DNA of 64,000 nt from Bacteroidales bacterium (GTDB lineage Bacteria > Bacteroidota > Bacteroidia > Bacteroidales > GCA-2748055), in the NCBI GenBank assembly GCA_029210585.1, contig JARGFP010000002.1, positions 124,001 to 188,000 on the forward strand, written 5' to 3'. Position 1 is the first letter of the stretch, and every line of letters begins with the position of its first letter. Of this stretch, positions 55,903 through 64,000 are shown piece by piece. The position numbers and the translations under genes were made by a program. The notes beneath the pieces were generated by a model. The model ran no database searches. It was given only the letters and a program-made list of their open reading frames with translations, and was not told the origin of the DNA.

Positions 55903-57261
55903 ATGGAAATCATGAGGGCTGAATTGTATTGTAAAAGCAGGTTGATTATCATTGTGTTAACAGCAGGAATGATTGGGTTTGGATGCACGCAGCACCAGAT
56001 CCCGGATTACAGTGATGTGGCTTCTTGCGTGGGCTGCCACACGAACTATGCACATTTGAAAGAGGTATTTTCGGCTGACACAGTAGCTCCGGCCGGTGGT
56101 TGTGGAGGCGAAGCGCCGCACAATGAACCATACGACCGTGTGTTCCTGGACACAGATGATGACGGGTATAAGCAATTTAAAAGAGGATTTCACGACATTG
56201 GGTGTACCACATGTCACGGAGGCACCGACGGTACCCATGAGAAGGAGATCGCCCATACGGGAAATTTTATCAGGCATCCTTCAGAAATGTATGTTGAAAA
56301 ATGTGGTTCCTGCCACGGGGAAATTACAATAAATTTCAACACCAGCCTCCACCAGGGAACGGGCCAGAAGCGCAAGGTAACCCAGCGGATGGGACTGGCG
56401 GGACATGAAGAATTCGACCTGTTGCCCCAGCATCAGATTGAGGGATACAATGCCAACTGTGCCACATGTCATGGTACCTGCGGTAATTGCCACGTGAACA
56501 GGCCCCCGATTGCCGGTGGCGGACTGGCAAACAGCCATGCGTTTGAAAGGAATCCCGATATGCTGGCTACCTGTGTCAGCTGCCATACTTCCCGGGGCGG
56601 ACATGCCTACCTGGGAGTGGCTTCCGGTACTGTACCGGATGTGCATCTGACCGAGGCAGGATTTGAATGTCTTGACTGCCATACGGGAATGGAACTTCAC
56701 GGGAACGGCGACAGCACAGTTACCCACAGGTATGCTTATTCTGAATTACCCACATGCGAGCAATGTCACACCGGCCTTGCATCATCCAACAATTATCATG
56801 AGAAGCATATCGGGGACTTCAACTGTCAGGTTTGCCACTCCCAGGATTACAACAACTGTGGAAGTTGTCATATCCACGGAGAGGGGGCAAGGGTGCCGTC
56901 ATACCTTGATTTCAAGATTGCACTCAACCCTCTTCCCGAAAACAAGGATTTTGAATTTGCGCTTGTAAGAAGGACGCTTGCTGCGCCCGATAACTGGAAG
57001 GAATATGGTGTGGATGAATACCCGGCTTTCGATGCACATCCCACGTATAATTATACCACCCCGCACAATATCCAGCGGATCACTTCGAGAACAGAGGTCG
57101 GAGGGGAGCATTGCGCATCGAGATGTCATATCCGTACCGAAGCTGATACGGTATATAACAGGGAATTGTATTTGTTTGAATCGGACCTGCTGGACTGGGA
57201 GATCAATGCGACCGCTCATATTACGGTTGACGGTGAGCTTCCCGCAGGTTGGTTCAACTAG
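55903..57261 (+). CDS. Decaheme c-type cytochrome lipoprotein
   Basis: A 452-residue lipoprotein (LIIIVLTAGMIGFGC, acylated Cys28). Ten CxxCH heme-binding motifs occur: CVGCH, CTTCH, CGSCH, CATCH, CGNCH, CVSCH, CLDCH, CEQCH, CQVCH and CGSCH. An extra CASRCH (CxxxCH) is near the C-terminus. The spacing suggests a compact electron-transfer chain. Possible roles are periplasmic or surface electron transfer, or reduction of a sulfur, nitrogen or metal compound. The double-rhodanese lipoprotein 46 bp downstream, probably in the same operon, favours sulfur chemistry, which is inference. The exact family is not one I can name. Confidence 0.9.
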   Translation: MEIMRAELYCKSRLIIIVLTAGMIGFGCTQHQIPDYSDVASCVGCHTNYAHLKEVFSADTVAPAGGCGGEAPHNEPYDRVFLDTDDDGYKQFKRGFHDIGCTTCHGGTDGTHEKEIAHTGNFIRHPSEMYVEKCGSCHGEITINFNTSLHQGTGQKRKVTQRMGLAGHEEFDLLPQHQIEGYNANCATCHGTCGNCHVNRPPIAGGGLANSHAFERNPDMLATCVSCHTSRGGHAYLGVASGTVPDVHLTEAGFECLDCHTGMELHGNGDSTVTHRYAYSELPTCEQCHTGLASSNNYHEKHIGDFNCQVCHSQDYNNCGSCHIHGEGARVPSYLDFKIALNPLPENKDFEFALVRRTLAAPDNWKEYGVDEYPAFDAHPTYNYTTPHNIQRITSRTEVGGEHCASRCHIRTEADTVYNRELYLFESDLLDWEINATAHITVDGELPAGWFN

Positions 57262-57307
57262 AAAAAACCTTGAATTAAATAAATGATTAAACACTAATTA
57301 AAATTTT

Positions 57308-58276
57308 ATGATTATGAGAAGATTCAGAAATCTAATGTTGGGTATGTTCGCCATTTCAGTACTGCTCGTTTCCTGTGGAAAGACAGTGGACGAGTCGCTG
57401 GTGCTGGCAGAATATATGGAGTCTACCGAGAGCCCGATCGACGTAACCTCAATAAACAAGCTTATCAGCGCTGAAGCGCTGCAGCAGATGGTTGTTGCCG
57501 GTAATCCCTATATCATCGATATCCGTGGAGATGAATACAATACAATTGGTCATATCGAAGGTGCAGTGCAAGTAGCTCCTGCAAGTGTGATCGCCCATCT
57601 TGATGGGATGGATGTGACAACATACGATAAAATTGTCATCGTGTGTTACACCGGGCAAACGGCAGCTTACGTGGTTTCACTCGCCAATATGGCAGGTTAT
57701 GAGACAGTGTCCCTTGCATTTGGTATGAGTTCCTGGAACGCCGCCACTGCTGGTCCGTGGAATTCCAATGCGGTCAACACATATGCAACAGAGCTGGAAG
57801 CTTCTGCAAATCCCAAAGGTGAAGAAGGTGCCATGCCGGTGCTGGAAACCGGATTTGAGACTGGTGAAGATATTCTTGATGCAAGGATCGCAGAGGTTAA
57901 TACAGCCGGATTCGGAGCAGGCAAGATATCTGCTGCAGACGTATGGGCCAACCCGGATAATTATTACATTGTCAATTACTGGCCGGAGGAAAACTATAAC
58001 CTGGGCCACATCCCGGGTGCCATTCAGTATACACCCAATGAAAGTATGCTGACAACAGCTGATCTGAAAACATTGCCGGCAGACAAGACCATCGTGGTAT
58101 ACTGTTACACCGGACAGGGCAGCGCGTTCCTCACTCCCTACCTGCGGGTACTGGGCTATGATGCAAAATCACTGCTCTTTGGTATCAATGGTATGGCCAC
58201 CGACTGGGCAGCTGAAAAAGGGCTTACCAGCTGGGGTGCAGGCAAGATCGCTGACTACCCGCTTGTTACAGACTAA
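57308..58276 (+). CDS. Double-rhodanese lipoprotein
   Basis: A 322-residue lipoprotein (FAISVLLVSC, acylated Cys23; a start at ATG 57314 is also possible). It has two rhodanese domains: one about 45-150 with active-site Cys113 (VCYTGQT) and DIRGDEYNTIGHIEGA, the other about 200-320 with Cys266 (YCYTGQG) and NLGHIPGAIQY. Rhodaneses carry sulfane sulfur as a cysteine persulfide. In the first domain the Asp of DIRGDEY is intact. Together with the cytochrome upstream this is likely a periplasmic or surface sulfur-transfer/electron-transfer pair. A terminator follows. Confidence 0.92.
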   Translation: MIMRRFRNLMLGMFAISVLLVSCGKTVDESLVLAEYMESTESPIDVTSINKLISAEALQQMVVAGNPYIIDIRGDEYNTIGHIEGAVQVAPASVIAHLDGMDVTTYDKIVIVCYTGQTAAYVVSLANMAGYETVSLAFGMSSWNAATAGPWNSNAVNTYATELEASANPKGEEGAMPVLETGFETGEDILDARIAEVNTAGFGAGKISAADVWANPDNYYIVNYWPEENYNLGHIPGAIQYTPNESMLTTADLKTLPADKTIVVYCYTGQGSAFLTPYLRVLGYDAKSLLFGINGMATDWAAEKGLTSWGAGKIADYPLVTD

Positions 58277-58301
58277 AGAAAAAATACTTGTTCATACAGA
58301 T

Positions 58302-58335
58302 AAGGAGGGGGCCAATGAATGACTCCCTCCTTTTT
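58302..58335 (+). terminator. Rho-independent terminator of the cytochrome-rhodanese operon
   Basis: AAGGAGGG (58302-58309) pairs with CCCTCCTT (58325-58332), followed by TTTAAT. It ends the two-gene operon. Confidence 0.75.
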
Positions 58336-58391
58336 AATACCTGTGCACATGCAGGTTTGCACCTGTGCCATCAAATTCAGGCCGATACGGA

Positions 58392-58769
58392 TCAGTTGTT
58401 CCCTGAAGCAATGAAATCAACGATAAGCCAAAGCAGGTATGAGACCAGGAAGATGACCATCCCGTACATGGGTGCAATCATCGACACTTTTAATCCGCCT
58501 GCCATGATCGCAGGCGATACATCCATTGCCTGTTCGATGGCGGTAAATGCCATAAACAGCCCGATCATCTGGCCCAGTATGCCGGTAACGAGGGCAAAAA
58601 GACCGATACTTTTTATATACCTGAGCCGTTTCCTTGCTTCTTCAAGGTTTTTATAGTCCTTTCTGACAATAATCACCAGGTAGAAAACAGCAATGACCAG
58701 TATGATAAAAAGTAAACCTGTCAGGATTCCCATAAATAATGGTCCACCCATTCTGAATAAATTTAACAT
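58392..58769 (-). CDS. Orphan ExbB/TolQ/MotA-like proton-channel protein
   Basis: From the ATG at 58769 a 125-residue membrane protein; a longer frame to 58829 only adds a non-homologous leader. Three membrane helices and the MotA/TolQ/ExbB-type segment (SIGLFALVTGILGQMIGLFMAFTAIEQ, with a KVSMIAPMYGMVIFL second part) are visible. Such proteins usually power TonB or flagella with ExbD or MotB, but no partner is here. Chance of a TolQ-like role in the envelope; unknown. Confidence 0.8.
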   Translation of the reverse strand: MLNLFRMGGPLFMGILTGLLFIILVIAVFYLVIIVRKDYKNLEEARKRLRYIKSIGLFALVTGILGQMIGLFMAFTAIEQAMDVSPAIMAGGLKVSMIAPMYGMVIFLVSYLLWLIVDFIASGNN

Positions 58770-58950
58770 AGCTATAAATTTAAAAATTAATATATTATAA
58801 AGGTACGCCCTGGCCAGTGTGAAAAGCAAGGTCGAATCCGTATCAAAACATGCATTTCATCGATAATTCCGGAAGGGGTTTGTAACTGACGGATTTTTAT
58901 GCGAAATTTCATTCATGAACAACCCATCATTGGGTATCGAATTTTGACGG

Positions 58951-59682
58951 ATGAACCGATATGTGAATTTTATCTTCTGGGGGATCGTATCGATCCTGAT
59001 GTTCCTTCTTTTTGGAGTCACTTCAGGGAATTTTATCTATGCATTTTATTTTCTGAGCTTCTTTATGCCGGTCGTGATTATTACATCGTGGGTGTTCGGA
59101 AGTTACCTGGTGCCCACCTACCTGCTCAAAAAACGATACGCCAAATTTTTCCTGTTCAGTTTCTATACCCTGGTGATCTCGCTGGATATTGAATTCATCC
59201 TTGTGTTCCTGGCTTTCCTACTCATGAGTATCTATGATTTCCAGAACATGCGTACGATTATCGACAGTTATAAATGGATGCCGGTGGTGATGTACTTTAT
59301 TGTGTTGCTCTATGGATTTATTACGGTTGCCGCGGAGCTGATTCTTAAACAGGGAACTGCCGGCACTATTCCGGATGAACACATCACAGTGCGATCTGAA
59401 AGGAAGCTCCGGCAAATCAGCCTGGATACGATCCTGTTCCTGGAAAGTATGGCGGATTATGTGAAGATTTTCCTGGATACGGGGGAGACTGTTGTAACAC
59501 GGGAGAAGATCAGTACATTGCATAGCAGGCTTACCGGGCGATTTCTTCGTATCCACAGGTCGTATATCGTGAACCGTGACCGGTTGGATTCTTACAACAG
59601 GGAGGAAGTCACCACAGGAGGCAGGCTGCTACCCGTGAGCAGAACCTATAAAAAGGAGTTTTTGTCGCAGATGGGACAGTGA
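58951..59682 (+). CDS. Membrane-bound LytTR transcription regulator
   Basis: A 243-residue protein with four membrane helices in the N-terminal half (FIFWGIVSILMFLLFGV, FYFLSFFMPVVIITSWVF, FFLFSFYTLVISLDIEFIL, VVMYFIVLLYGFITVAA). The second half (about 145-243) is a LytTR DNA-binding domain: QISLDTILFLESMADYVKIF and FLRIHRSYIVNRDRL. It lacks a receiver domain, so it senses through the membrane part. The histidine kinase at 51973 is a LytS-type possible partner, but this protein has no Asp receiver to accept its phosphate. Convergent with the gene at 59683. Confidence 0.88.
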   Translation: MNRYVNFIFWGIVSILMFLLFGVTSGNFIYAFYFLSFFMPVVIITSWVFGSYLVPTYLLKKRYAKFFLFSFYTLVISLDIEFILVFLAFLLMSIYDFQNMRTIIDSYKWMPVVMYFIVLLYGFITVAAELILKQGTAGTIPDEHITVRSERKLRQISLDTILFLESMADYVKIFLDTGETVVTREKISTLHSRLTGRFLRIHRSYIVNRDRLDSYNREEVTTGGRLLPVSRTYKKEFLSQMGQ

Positions 59683-60108
59683 TTACTTTCTGCGCTTCCT
59701 GCTTCCCCTTGATACATTTGCCGCATGGATATTTCCACCACCCCAGGTGACGTCTGTATTGCGTTCCCTGAATGGTGAATCGTTCATGGTCCAGCCTTCT
59801 TTTTTTTTCGTTGTCTTTTCCCCGGAGACTTCATGGCCAGGTTCCTTTTGCAGTTTTATTTTTCTGACGGTGTCCCTGTCATTTTGATATTTCTGTATGA
59901 TCGCTTGCATTCTTTCCCTTTGGATTTTTCTTTTTTTCATGACCAAGGGCAGGTAGACAAACAAAAACACGACGCTCCCGGCAGCCAGCATGAGCAGGTG
60001 AGCTGACATGCCCATCAGAAGGGCGGTCAGCCATCCCAGTAGCAGAAATGCTGCAACGAAACCTGATATGTAGATGGTAGTTTTTATATGTATTGTTCGT
60101 AGTGTCAT
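59683..60108 (-). CDS. Small membrane protein of unknown function
   Basis: A 141-residue protein with two membrane helices (ISGFVAAFLLLGWLTALLMGM, LLMLAAGSVVFLFVYLPLVM) and a basic, Lys/Arg-rich cytosolic tail ending RGSRKRRK. No family recognised. It ends right against the end of the LytTR gene. Confidence 0.65.
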   Translation of the reverse strand: MTLRTIHIKTTIYISGFVAAFLLLGWLTALLMGMSAHLLMLAAGSVVFLFVYLPLVMKKRKIQRERMQAIIQKYQNDRDTVRKIKLQKEPGHEVSGEKTTKKKEGWTMNDSPFRERNTDVTWGGGNIHAANVSRGSRKRRK

Positions 60109-60173
60109 GGTTGTAATGGCTGCCTGTAATGCCTGATAGCGTGGAGCATGGTAATATGGGTTTTTCCTGTTGA

Positions 60174-62360
60174 TCAGACTTCCAGGTTGGTCAGTTCTTC
60201 GGTCGTCTCAAATTCATACTCCGGGTATTCATAGAGCGTCATTCGTTGTTCCGTCTGGCCCAGGCTGTATCCAAACAGTCCTTCATAATCTTCCCTCACC
60301 TCCCCGAGCTCTTCCAGTTGTGAAAGGTATTCATGGATGGATTTGGATTCGATGATGATCACCTTTCCCATTTTATGGATGATCGGGCTGTGGTGCCTGG
60401 TTTCATCGTGATCGAATTCAAGTATCCTGCGACCGTAGCGTGTAATGCCAATAACCCTGAAAGTAAGGCTTTTGCCGACACCGGGCAGGTTTAGTACATT
60501 CCTGTCTGTTGAAAGGAAAGGAACATCCAGGAACCTGCGCAGCGCTTCGATGTTCTCCACGGTATTTTTTGCCTCTTGTGAAAATGACTGAACGGTATCG
60601 TATTGTTCAGGAGGAACCTGTCCGAAGATTTTTTCCTCGAGTTCTTCCTGCACCACGCGTGCATTGGGTGTGAAGCTGAAATTATTCTCCATGTATCCCT
60701 TCACCGTGAAGGTGTAGTAGGGAAGTACGCCGGCATCATTCAGTACTTTCCTGAGCTTTGCCGAGTGCCCGCGTCGTGAGGCAGCGGTGGTGAACACCAG
60801 CTGGTTGGTTACGAGCCAGCCGGCTGCGATCAGCCGCTGGATGGCGATATTGGCTTCCGGTGTGACTTCCATCGGGGAGATGAAGTGGGTCTGGATGATG
60901 AATTGTTGTATCCCGACCTCTGTTGCTTTCTCCCGGAATTCTGAAAGTATCTTTGCAAGGCTGAGGGTCACGCGTTGCGGCAGGTAGACCGGCAGGCGGG
61001 TACCAAAGCGTACCCTGACAATCTCCGCTTTTTTCCCGCCTTCAGGAAGGGAAAGGTTGTTTTCCTTTTTCCTTTTTGCCATCGCATATATCTCATCCAG
61101 CATTTGTTTGAGGGTCTGGTCTGAACTCATGAAGGCATCCCCGCCGGTGATCAGGATATCCCTGAGTTGCGCATCCTCCTCGAAATATTTCATGAGCCGT
61201 TTCAGTTTGTCGGGCCATTTTTCATCCGGAATGAGCTTGTCGAGGTTGAAATTGAGCCTGCCCGACTGGAAATCGTACATGCGCTGACAGGAGGAGCAGA
61301 GGCCTCCACATGCCCTGCCCATGGAATCGGGGATCAGGATGGCAACTTCGGGATAGCGCCTGTGGACATTGTTATGGGAAGGCAGGATCCATCCTGCGGC
61401 ATTTGGTTCTCCCGGTTTCACGGTATCTTCCTTTTCCCAGGCAACAATCTTCCCGAATTCCTCTACCAGCTTCTTGCTGTAAATAATATAATGCCTGATG
61501 GCCAGGTCTGCCCCCACCGCAAAATAGGGAACCCTTACATGCAGCAGGGAGAGGTAGTATGGATTCACGAAGAAGGGGATGCCGGCCTCTTTGGCTTCAT
61601 AAAGAATTTTCATCGTATCCGGATCCAGGGAGAAGTCCAGCATTTCGTTCAGCAATTCCGGGGAACGGATGGCAAAATGAAGATGGAATTTGTGGTTTTC
61701 CCACCATCGTTCCATTTTTTCAAGTTTTTGCGCAAAGGTGTCCTCTTCTTCGAACATGTACCTGGCGCTTTTGATTTCGCCCGAATCCAGTTTTTGAAGG
61801 AGTATATTAATGATCCGCTGCTTGTTTTCTTCCCTCAGCTGCACGATGCGGGGATCCATCCCGGAAGGGTAATTGTCCATCCATTCCTCCACCCGGGCTT
61901 TGGTTGGCAGCTCCGTGCGTGAATCTCCGCGCAGCTGACGAAACAACTGGATCATGTCCTTGAAAAAACCTGGTTTTGCACCCCCGGTGCCCTTGTTTAC
62001 AGCAAGCCAGATCAGCCGGAGCGGATTACTTACTGCGATTTCACCACGCAGGTTCAGGTCGGGGTATTCCTTGCCTGCATGATCGATGTAATCGAGTATC
62101 CTGATGATGGCATAGTCGCGCCATTCCAGCTTTTCAAACAATTCACGGGTCGGGTGTTTTGCATGGTAGAACCTGAATGCATCCTGCCTGTCTTTCAGTG
62201 TCTTCTCAATCCAGTCGCGCACGCCCACCACTACTTCGGTCTCGTTCTTCGAATTGCGCAGTATCTCTTCAAACTCGGGGTTTTCGGCCAGCAGCTGCTT
62301 CAGCAGTTTGTGCGATTCCACATTGATTGCAATCTTGTCAAGTTTTTCCAGTTCGGACAT
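60174..62360 (-). CDS. Large KamA-family radical SAM protein
   Basis: A 728-residue cytosolic protein, much longer than the 450-residue homologue at 25157. An N-terminal helical region of about 340 residues precedes the radical SAM core with Cys351, Cys355 and Cys358 (CGGLCSSC). ILITGGDAFMSSD is the SAM-binding motif and VRFGTRLPVYLPQRV and IQTHFISPMEVTPEA complete the aminomutase barrel. A C-terminal region (about 600-728) ends in Glu-rich sequence. This long KamA type occurs in several anaerobes; the reaction is not known to me. Monocistronic. Confidence 0.85.
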   Translation of the reverse strand: MSELEKLDKIAINVESHKLLKQLLAENPEFEEILRNSKNETEVVVGVRDWIEKTLKDRQDAFRFYHAKHPTRELFEKLEWRDYAIIRILDYIDHAGKEYPDLNLRGEIAVSNPLRLIWLAVNKGTGGAKPGFFKDMIQLFRQLRGDSRTELPTKARVEEWMDNYPSGMDPRIVQLREENKQRIINILLQKLDSGEIKSARYMFEEEDTFAQKLEKMERWWENHKFHLHFAIRSPELLNEMLDFSLDPDTMKILYEAKEAGIPFFVNPYYLSLLHVRVPYFAVGADLAIRHYIIYSKKLVEEFGKIVAWEKEDTVKPGEPNAAGWILPSHNNVHRRYPEVAILIPDSMGRACGGLCSSCQRMYDFQSGRLNFNLDKLIPDEKWPDKLKRLMKYFEEDAQLRDILITGGDAFMSSDQTLKQMLDEIYAMAKRKKENNLSLPEGGKKAEIVRVRFGTRLPVYLPQRVTLSLAKILSEFREKATEVGIQQFIIQTHFISPMEVTPEANIAIQRLIAAGWLVTNQLVFTTAASRRGHSAKLRKVLNDAGVLPYYTFTVKGYMENNFSFTPNARVVQEELEEKIFGQVPPEQYDTVQSFSQEAKNTVENIEALRRFLDVPFLSTDRNVLNLPGVGKSLTFRVIGITRYGRRILEFDHDETRHHSPIIHKMGKVIIIESKSIHEYLSQLEELGEVREDYEGLFGYSLGQTEQRMTLYEYPEYEFETTEELTNLEV

Positions 62361-62453
62361 GGCGAGGAAGTTTAACGCAAAATATAAGGAAAAATCGCGT
62401 ACAAGAAAAGTCTAAATTGGTATTGTGTGCTGAAAAGCCAAATATTGAATAAA

Positions 62454-62492
62454 AGCAGAAGAGGCTGCCATTTTTTGGCAGCCTCTTCTGCT
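62454..62492 (-). terminator. Strong terminator of the repeat-protein gene
   Basis: Arms AGCAGAAGAGGCTGCCA (62454-62470) and TGGCAGCCTCTTCTGCT (62476-62492) pair over 17 bases around a 5-T loop. On the minus strand a TTTTATT run follows. Confidence 0.85.
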
Positions 62493-62513
62493 ATACGCTT
62501 CAGAAATAAAAAA

Positions 62514-64000
62514 TTATTTTACGATCAGTACCCACAGCTCCAGTCCGCCGGGAAAACAGGCCACCTTGCCTGTACCGTTAAAAATGGCCACCTTGATGAT
62601 GTTCTGATTGGCCACAAAAGTGGTCATCATGCATCCCTGCAGGTCATGATTGATAGAACCCACGATCACATTGCCCAGCTCTACCCCGGAGATGGGAATA
62701 GCAGACGACACCCAGGTTTCGCCAGCTTGGATGTTTCTTTCTCCAGGGCATCCTGGTCCTCCTTCGTTGCCAACATTGACACTCCCGGCAGAGGCACTGT
62801 TCACTCCCTGAACTCCGGACGAAATGGTGATGCTTCCCGGGCCCTGTGTAATGGCGATGCCCACACCGGCGTTGAGACTGGCCATCACCGGGTTGCTTCC
62901 CGTGATGCCAATCGGTACCTGGCCGTCGGTTCCCGCGGGAAGCGCTTCGATTGCACCTGCACCTGCACCAACCAGGAGTCCGCCGTCTGCCAGCATACCG
63001 GTACCGGTACCGCCATTTGCAACCGGTAAAATATTGGTCACCTTGGCAGTAAGGTCGATGGTGCCGTCTGCAATGTCGATATTCTGTACAGTACCATCAA
63101 GCAGTTCCTCCCCGGTAACAGCACCTGTGGCAATGTCTTCGGCGAGGATGGTCTCGTTCAGGATCTCTGAAGTTTCCACTGCACCGGTGGCGATATCTTC
63201 CGCGAGGATGGTTTCGTCCAGGATCTCAGAAGTTTCCACTGCACCAGTGGCAATGTCTTCTGCCAGGATGGTTTCGTCCAGGATCTCAGAAGTTTCCACG
63301 GAGCCGGTACCGATATCTTCTGCCAGGATGGTTTCATCCAGGATCTCAGAAGTTTCCACGGAGCCTGTGCCGATATCTTCCGCCAGGATAGTCTCGTTCA
63401 AAATTTCAGAGGTTTCCACTGCGCCGGTAGCGATGTCCTCCGCGAGGATGGTCTCGTTCAGGATTTCTGAAGTTTCCACGGAGCCTGTGCCGATGTCTTC
63501 CGCGAGGATGGTTTCATCGAGGATTTCAGAGGTCTCAACAGCACCCGTGGCAATGTCTTCAGCCAGGATCTCCTCATTTAGGATTTTCTCAGTTGTGATC
63601 GCATCATCAGCAATGTCGTCGGTATAAAAGGAGTACGGCACCGTCATCAGTTGCTGAAGGCTGACCGTTTTGTAACTACCATCATTTTGCATGGCGATCT
63701 CGACTTTCAGCCACTGGTCCGCATCGATCCAGGGCATATCCAGCAGATGATTGTAGGAGCCTTCTCCCGTCTGATCACCTTTGCCGATCACCAGGGAGAA
63801 CAGCCCGTACTGGTCGGTAAGGGTTGTGTGTGTTTCCTGGTACTGGATGGCACCATCCTGTCCCTTGAGGATGGTAAATCGTACCCCAATTTCTTTTTCA
63901 TAAAGTGGTTTCCCTTCAATGTCCATTCCAACGATTTCCTTGCCTTCTTCATCGATGGCAACGGCCTGGTAGTTAATTCCATGAAGATTGCCGATGCGTT
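62514..64000 (-). CDS. Fibre-like surface protein with 20-residue repeats (partial, cut by window edge)
   Basis: The minus frame runs past the right edge; at least 495 residues are visible. The N-terminal part matches a common Bacteroidota exported domain (NLHGINYQAVAIDEEG, then QYQETHTTLTDQYGLFSL), normally behind a signal peptide. Nine 20-residue units follow, mostly VETSEILDETILAEDIGTGS or variants. Next comes a phage-tail-fibre-like LPVANGGTGTGMLADGGL region and a C-terminal beta-domain (GVELGNVIVGSINHDLQ). The repeat pattern suggests an extended beta-structure, likely a surface fibre or adhesin. No T9SS domain is present at the end, so its secretion route is open. Confidence 0.8.
   Translation of the reverse strand, partial: RIGNLHGINYQAVAIDEEGKEIVGMDIEGKPLYEKEIGVRFTILKGQDGAIQYQETHTTLTDQYGLFSLVIGKGDQTGEGSYNHLLDMPWIDADQWLKVEIAMQNDGSYKTVSLQQLMTVPYSFYTDDIADDAITTEKILNEEILAEDIATGAVETSEILDETILAEDIGTGSVETSEILNETILAEDIATGAVETSEILNETILAEDIGTGSVETSEILDETILAEDIGTGSVETSEILDETILAEDIATGAVETSEILDETILAEDIATGAVETSEILNETILAEDIATGAVTGEELLDGTVQNIDIADGTIDLTAKVTNILPVANGGTGTGMLADGGLLVGAGAGAIEALPAGTDGQVPIGITGSNPVMASLNAGVGIAITQGPGSITISSGVQGVNSASAGSVNVGNEGGPGCPGERNIQAGETWVSSAIPISGVELGNVIVGSINHDLQGCMMTTFVANQNIIKVAIFNGTGKVACFPGGLELWVLIVK
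63061..63600 (-). repeat. Nine 60-bp tandem units in the fibre-like gene
   Basis: Eight units of exactly 60 bases (63121-63600) and a diverged ninth (63061-63120) encode 20 residues each. Two subtypes alternate in blocks: one encodes IATGA and the other IGTGS at the unit junction, with N or D in the ILxETILAED core. The high identity between units suggests recent duplication and possible copy-number change. Confidence 0.92.

Noticed and set aside
63121-63600. 60-bp repeats read as a CRISPR-like or non-coding array
   Set aside because: The units are contiguous without spacers and stay in one open minus-strand frame as 20-residue repeats.
62824-63627. Plus-strand 267-residue Ser/Ala/Val-rich protein
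   Set aside because: It is the antisense shadow of the repeat gene; repeats and codon use support only the minus strand.

Overview
The window is chromosomal DNA of a member of the Bacteroidota. The evidence is several secreted proteins with type IX secretion (T9SS) C-terminal sorting domains, a TonB-dependent receptor with an N-terminal carboxypeptidase-like domain, a GH92 mannosidase lipoprotein, many signal peptidase II lipoproteins, TAnnTTTG-type promoter boxes and mostly weak Shine-Dalgarno sites. Core genes (purH, mreBCD-mrdA-rodA, rsmA, pgi, upp, tRNA-Pro) are mixed with accessory blocks. A decaheme cytochrome lipoprotein, an Fnr-like regulator and two KamA-type radical SAM proteins suggest an anaerobic or facultative member, perhaps of the Bacteroidales/Marinilabiliales group. 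That placement is inference.

Layout. 1-1.4 kb: a truncated AAA ATPase (DUF4143), two decayed transposase pieces (IS3 orfA, IS256 C-terminus) and tRNA-Pro. 1.7-3.1 kb: a polyferredoxin membrane protein and a cupin. 3.3-9.6 kb: a trehalose block with a fused T6P synthase/phosphatase on the minus strand, facing away from a fused beta-phosphoglucomutase/GH65 phosphorylase and a uridine-kinase-like P-loop enzyme. 9.8-21.8 kb: five plus-strand genes for exported proteins, namely two lamin-tail-domain proteins, a TonB-dependent receptor, a phospholipase-D-type nuclease and an EndA-type endonuclease I. This looks like an extracellular nucleic-acid acquisition locus. Directly after it a near-consensus sigma-54 promoter precedes an unknown lipoprotein (21.9-22.7 kb).

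22.8-33.97 kb: a cyclic-2,3-diphosphoglycerate-synthetase-like GTPase, an ACP phosphodiesterase, a KamA-family radical SAM protein, then the rod-shape operon purH-mreB-mreC-mreD-mrdA-rodA read leftward. 34-51 kb: mostly housekeeping and single genes (FtsX/MacB permease, mgtE, rsmA, a MalY-like aminotransferase, a HAMP-GAF protein, GH92, Hsp20, a DMT exporter, pgi, an M28 peptidase, two DUF1080 proteins, a cupin, a DUF6340-like protein, a quinone-oxidoreductase-like protein, upp).

52-60 kb: a signalling and electron-transfer block. It holds a LytS-type histidine kinase with an FG-GAP-like sensor, a scar made of truncated genes, an Fnr-like regulator with its own palindromic operator candidate, a decaheme c-type cytochrome lipoprotein followed by a double-rhodanese lipoprotein, an orphan ExbB/TolQ/MotA-like protein and a membrane-bound LytTR regulator. 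The window ends with a second, larger KamA protein and a fibre-like surface protein with nine 20-residue repeats that runs off the right edge.
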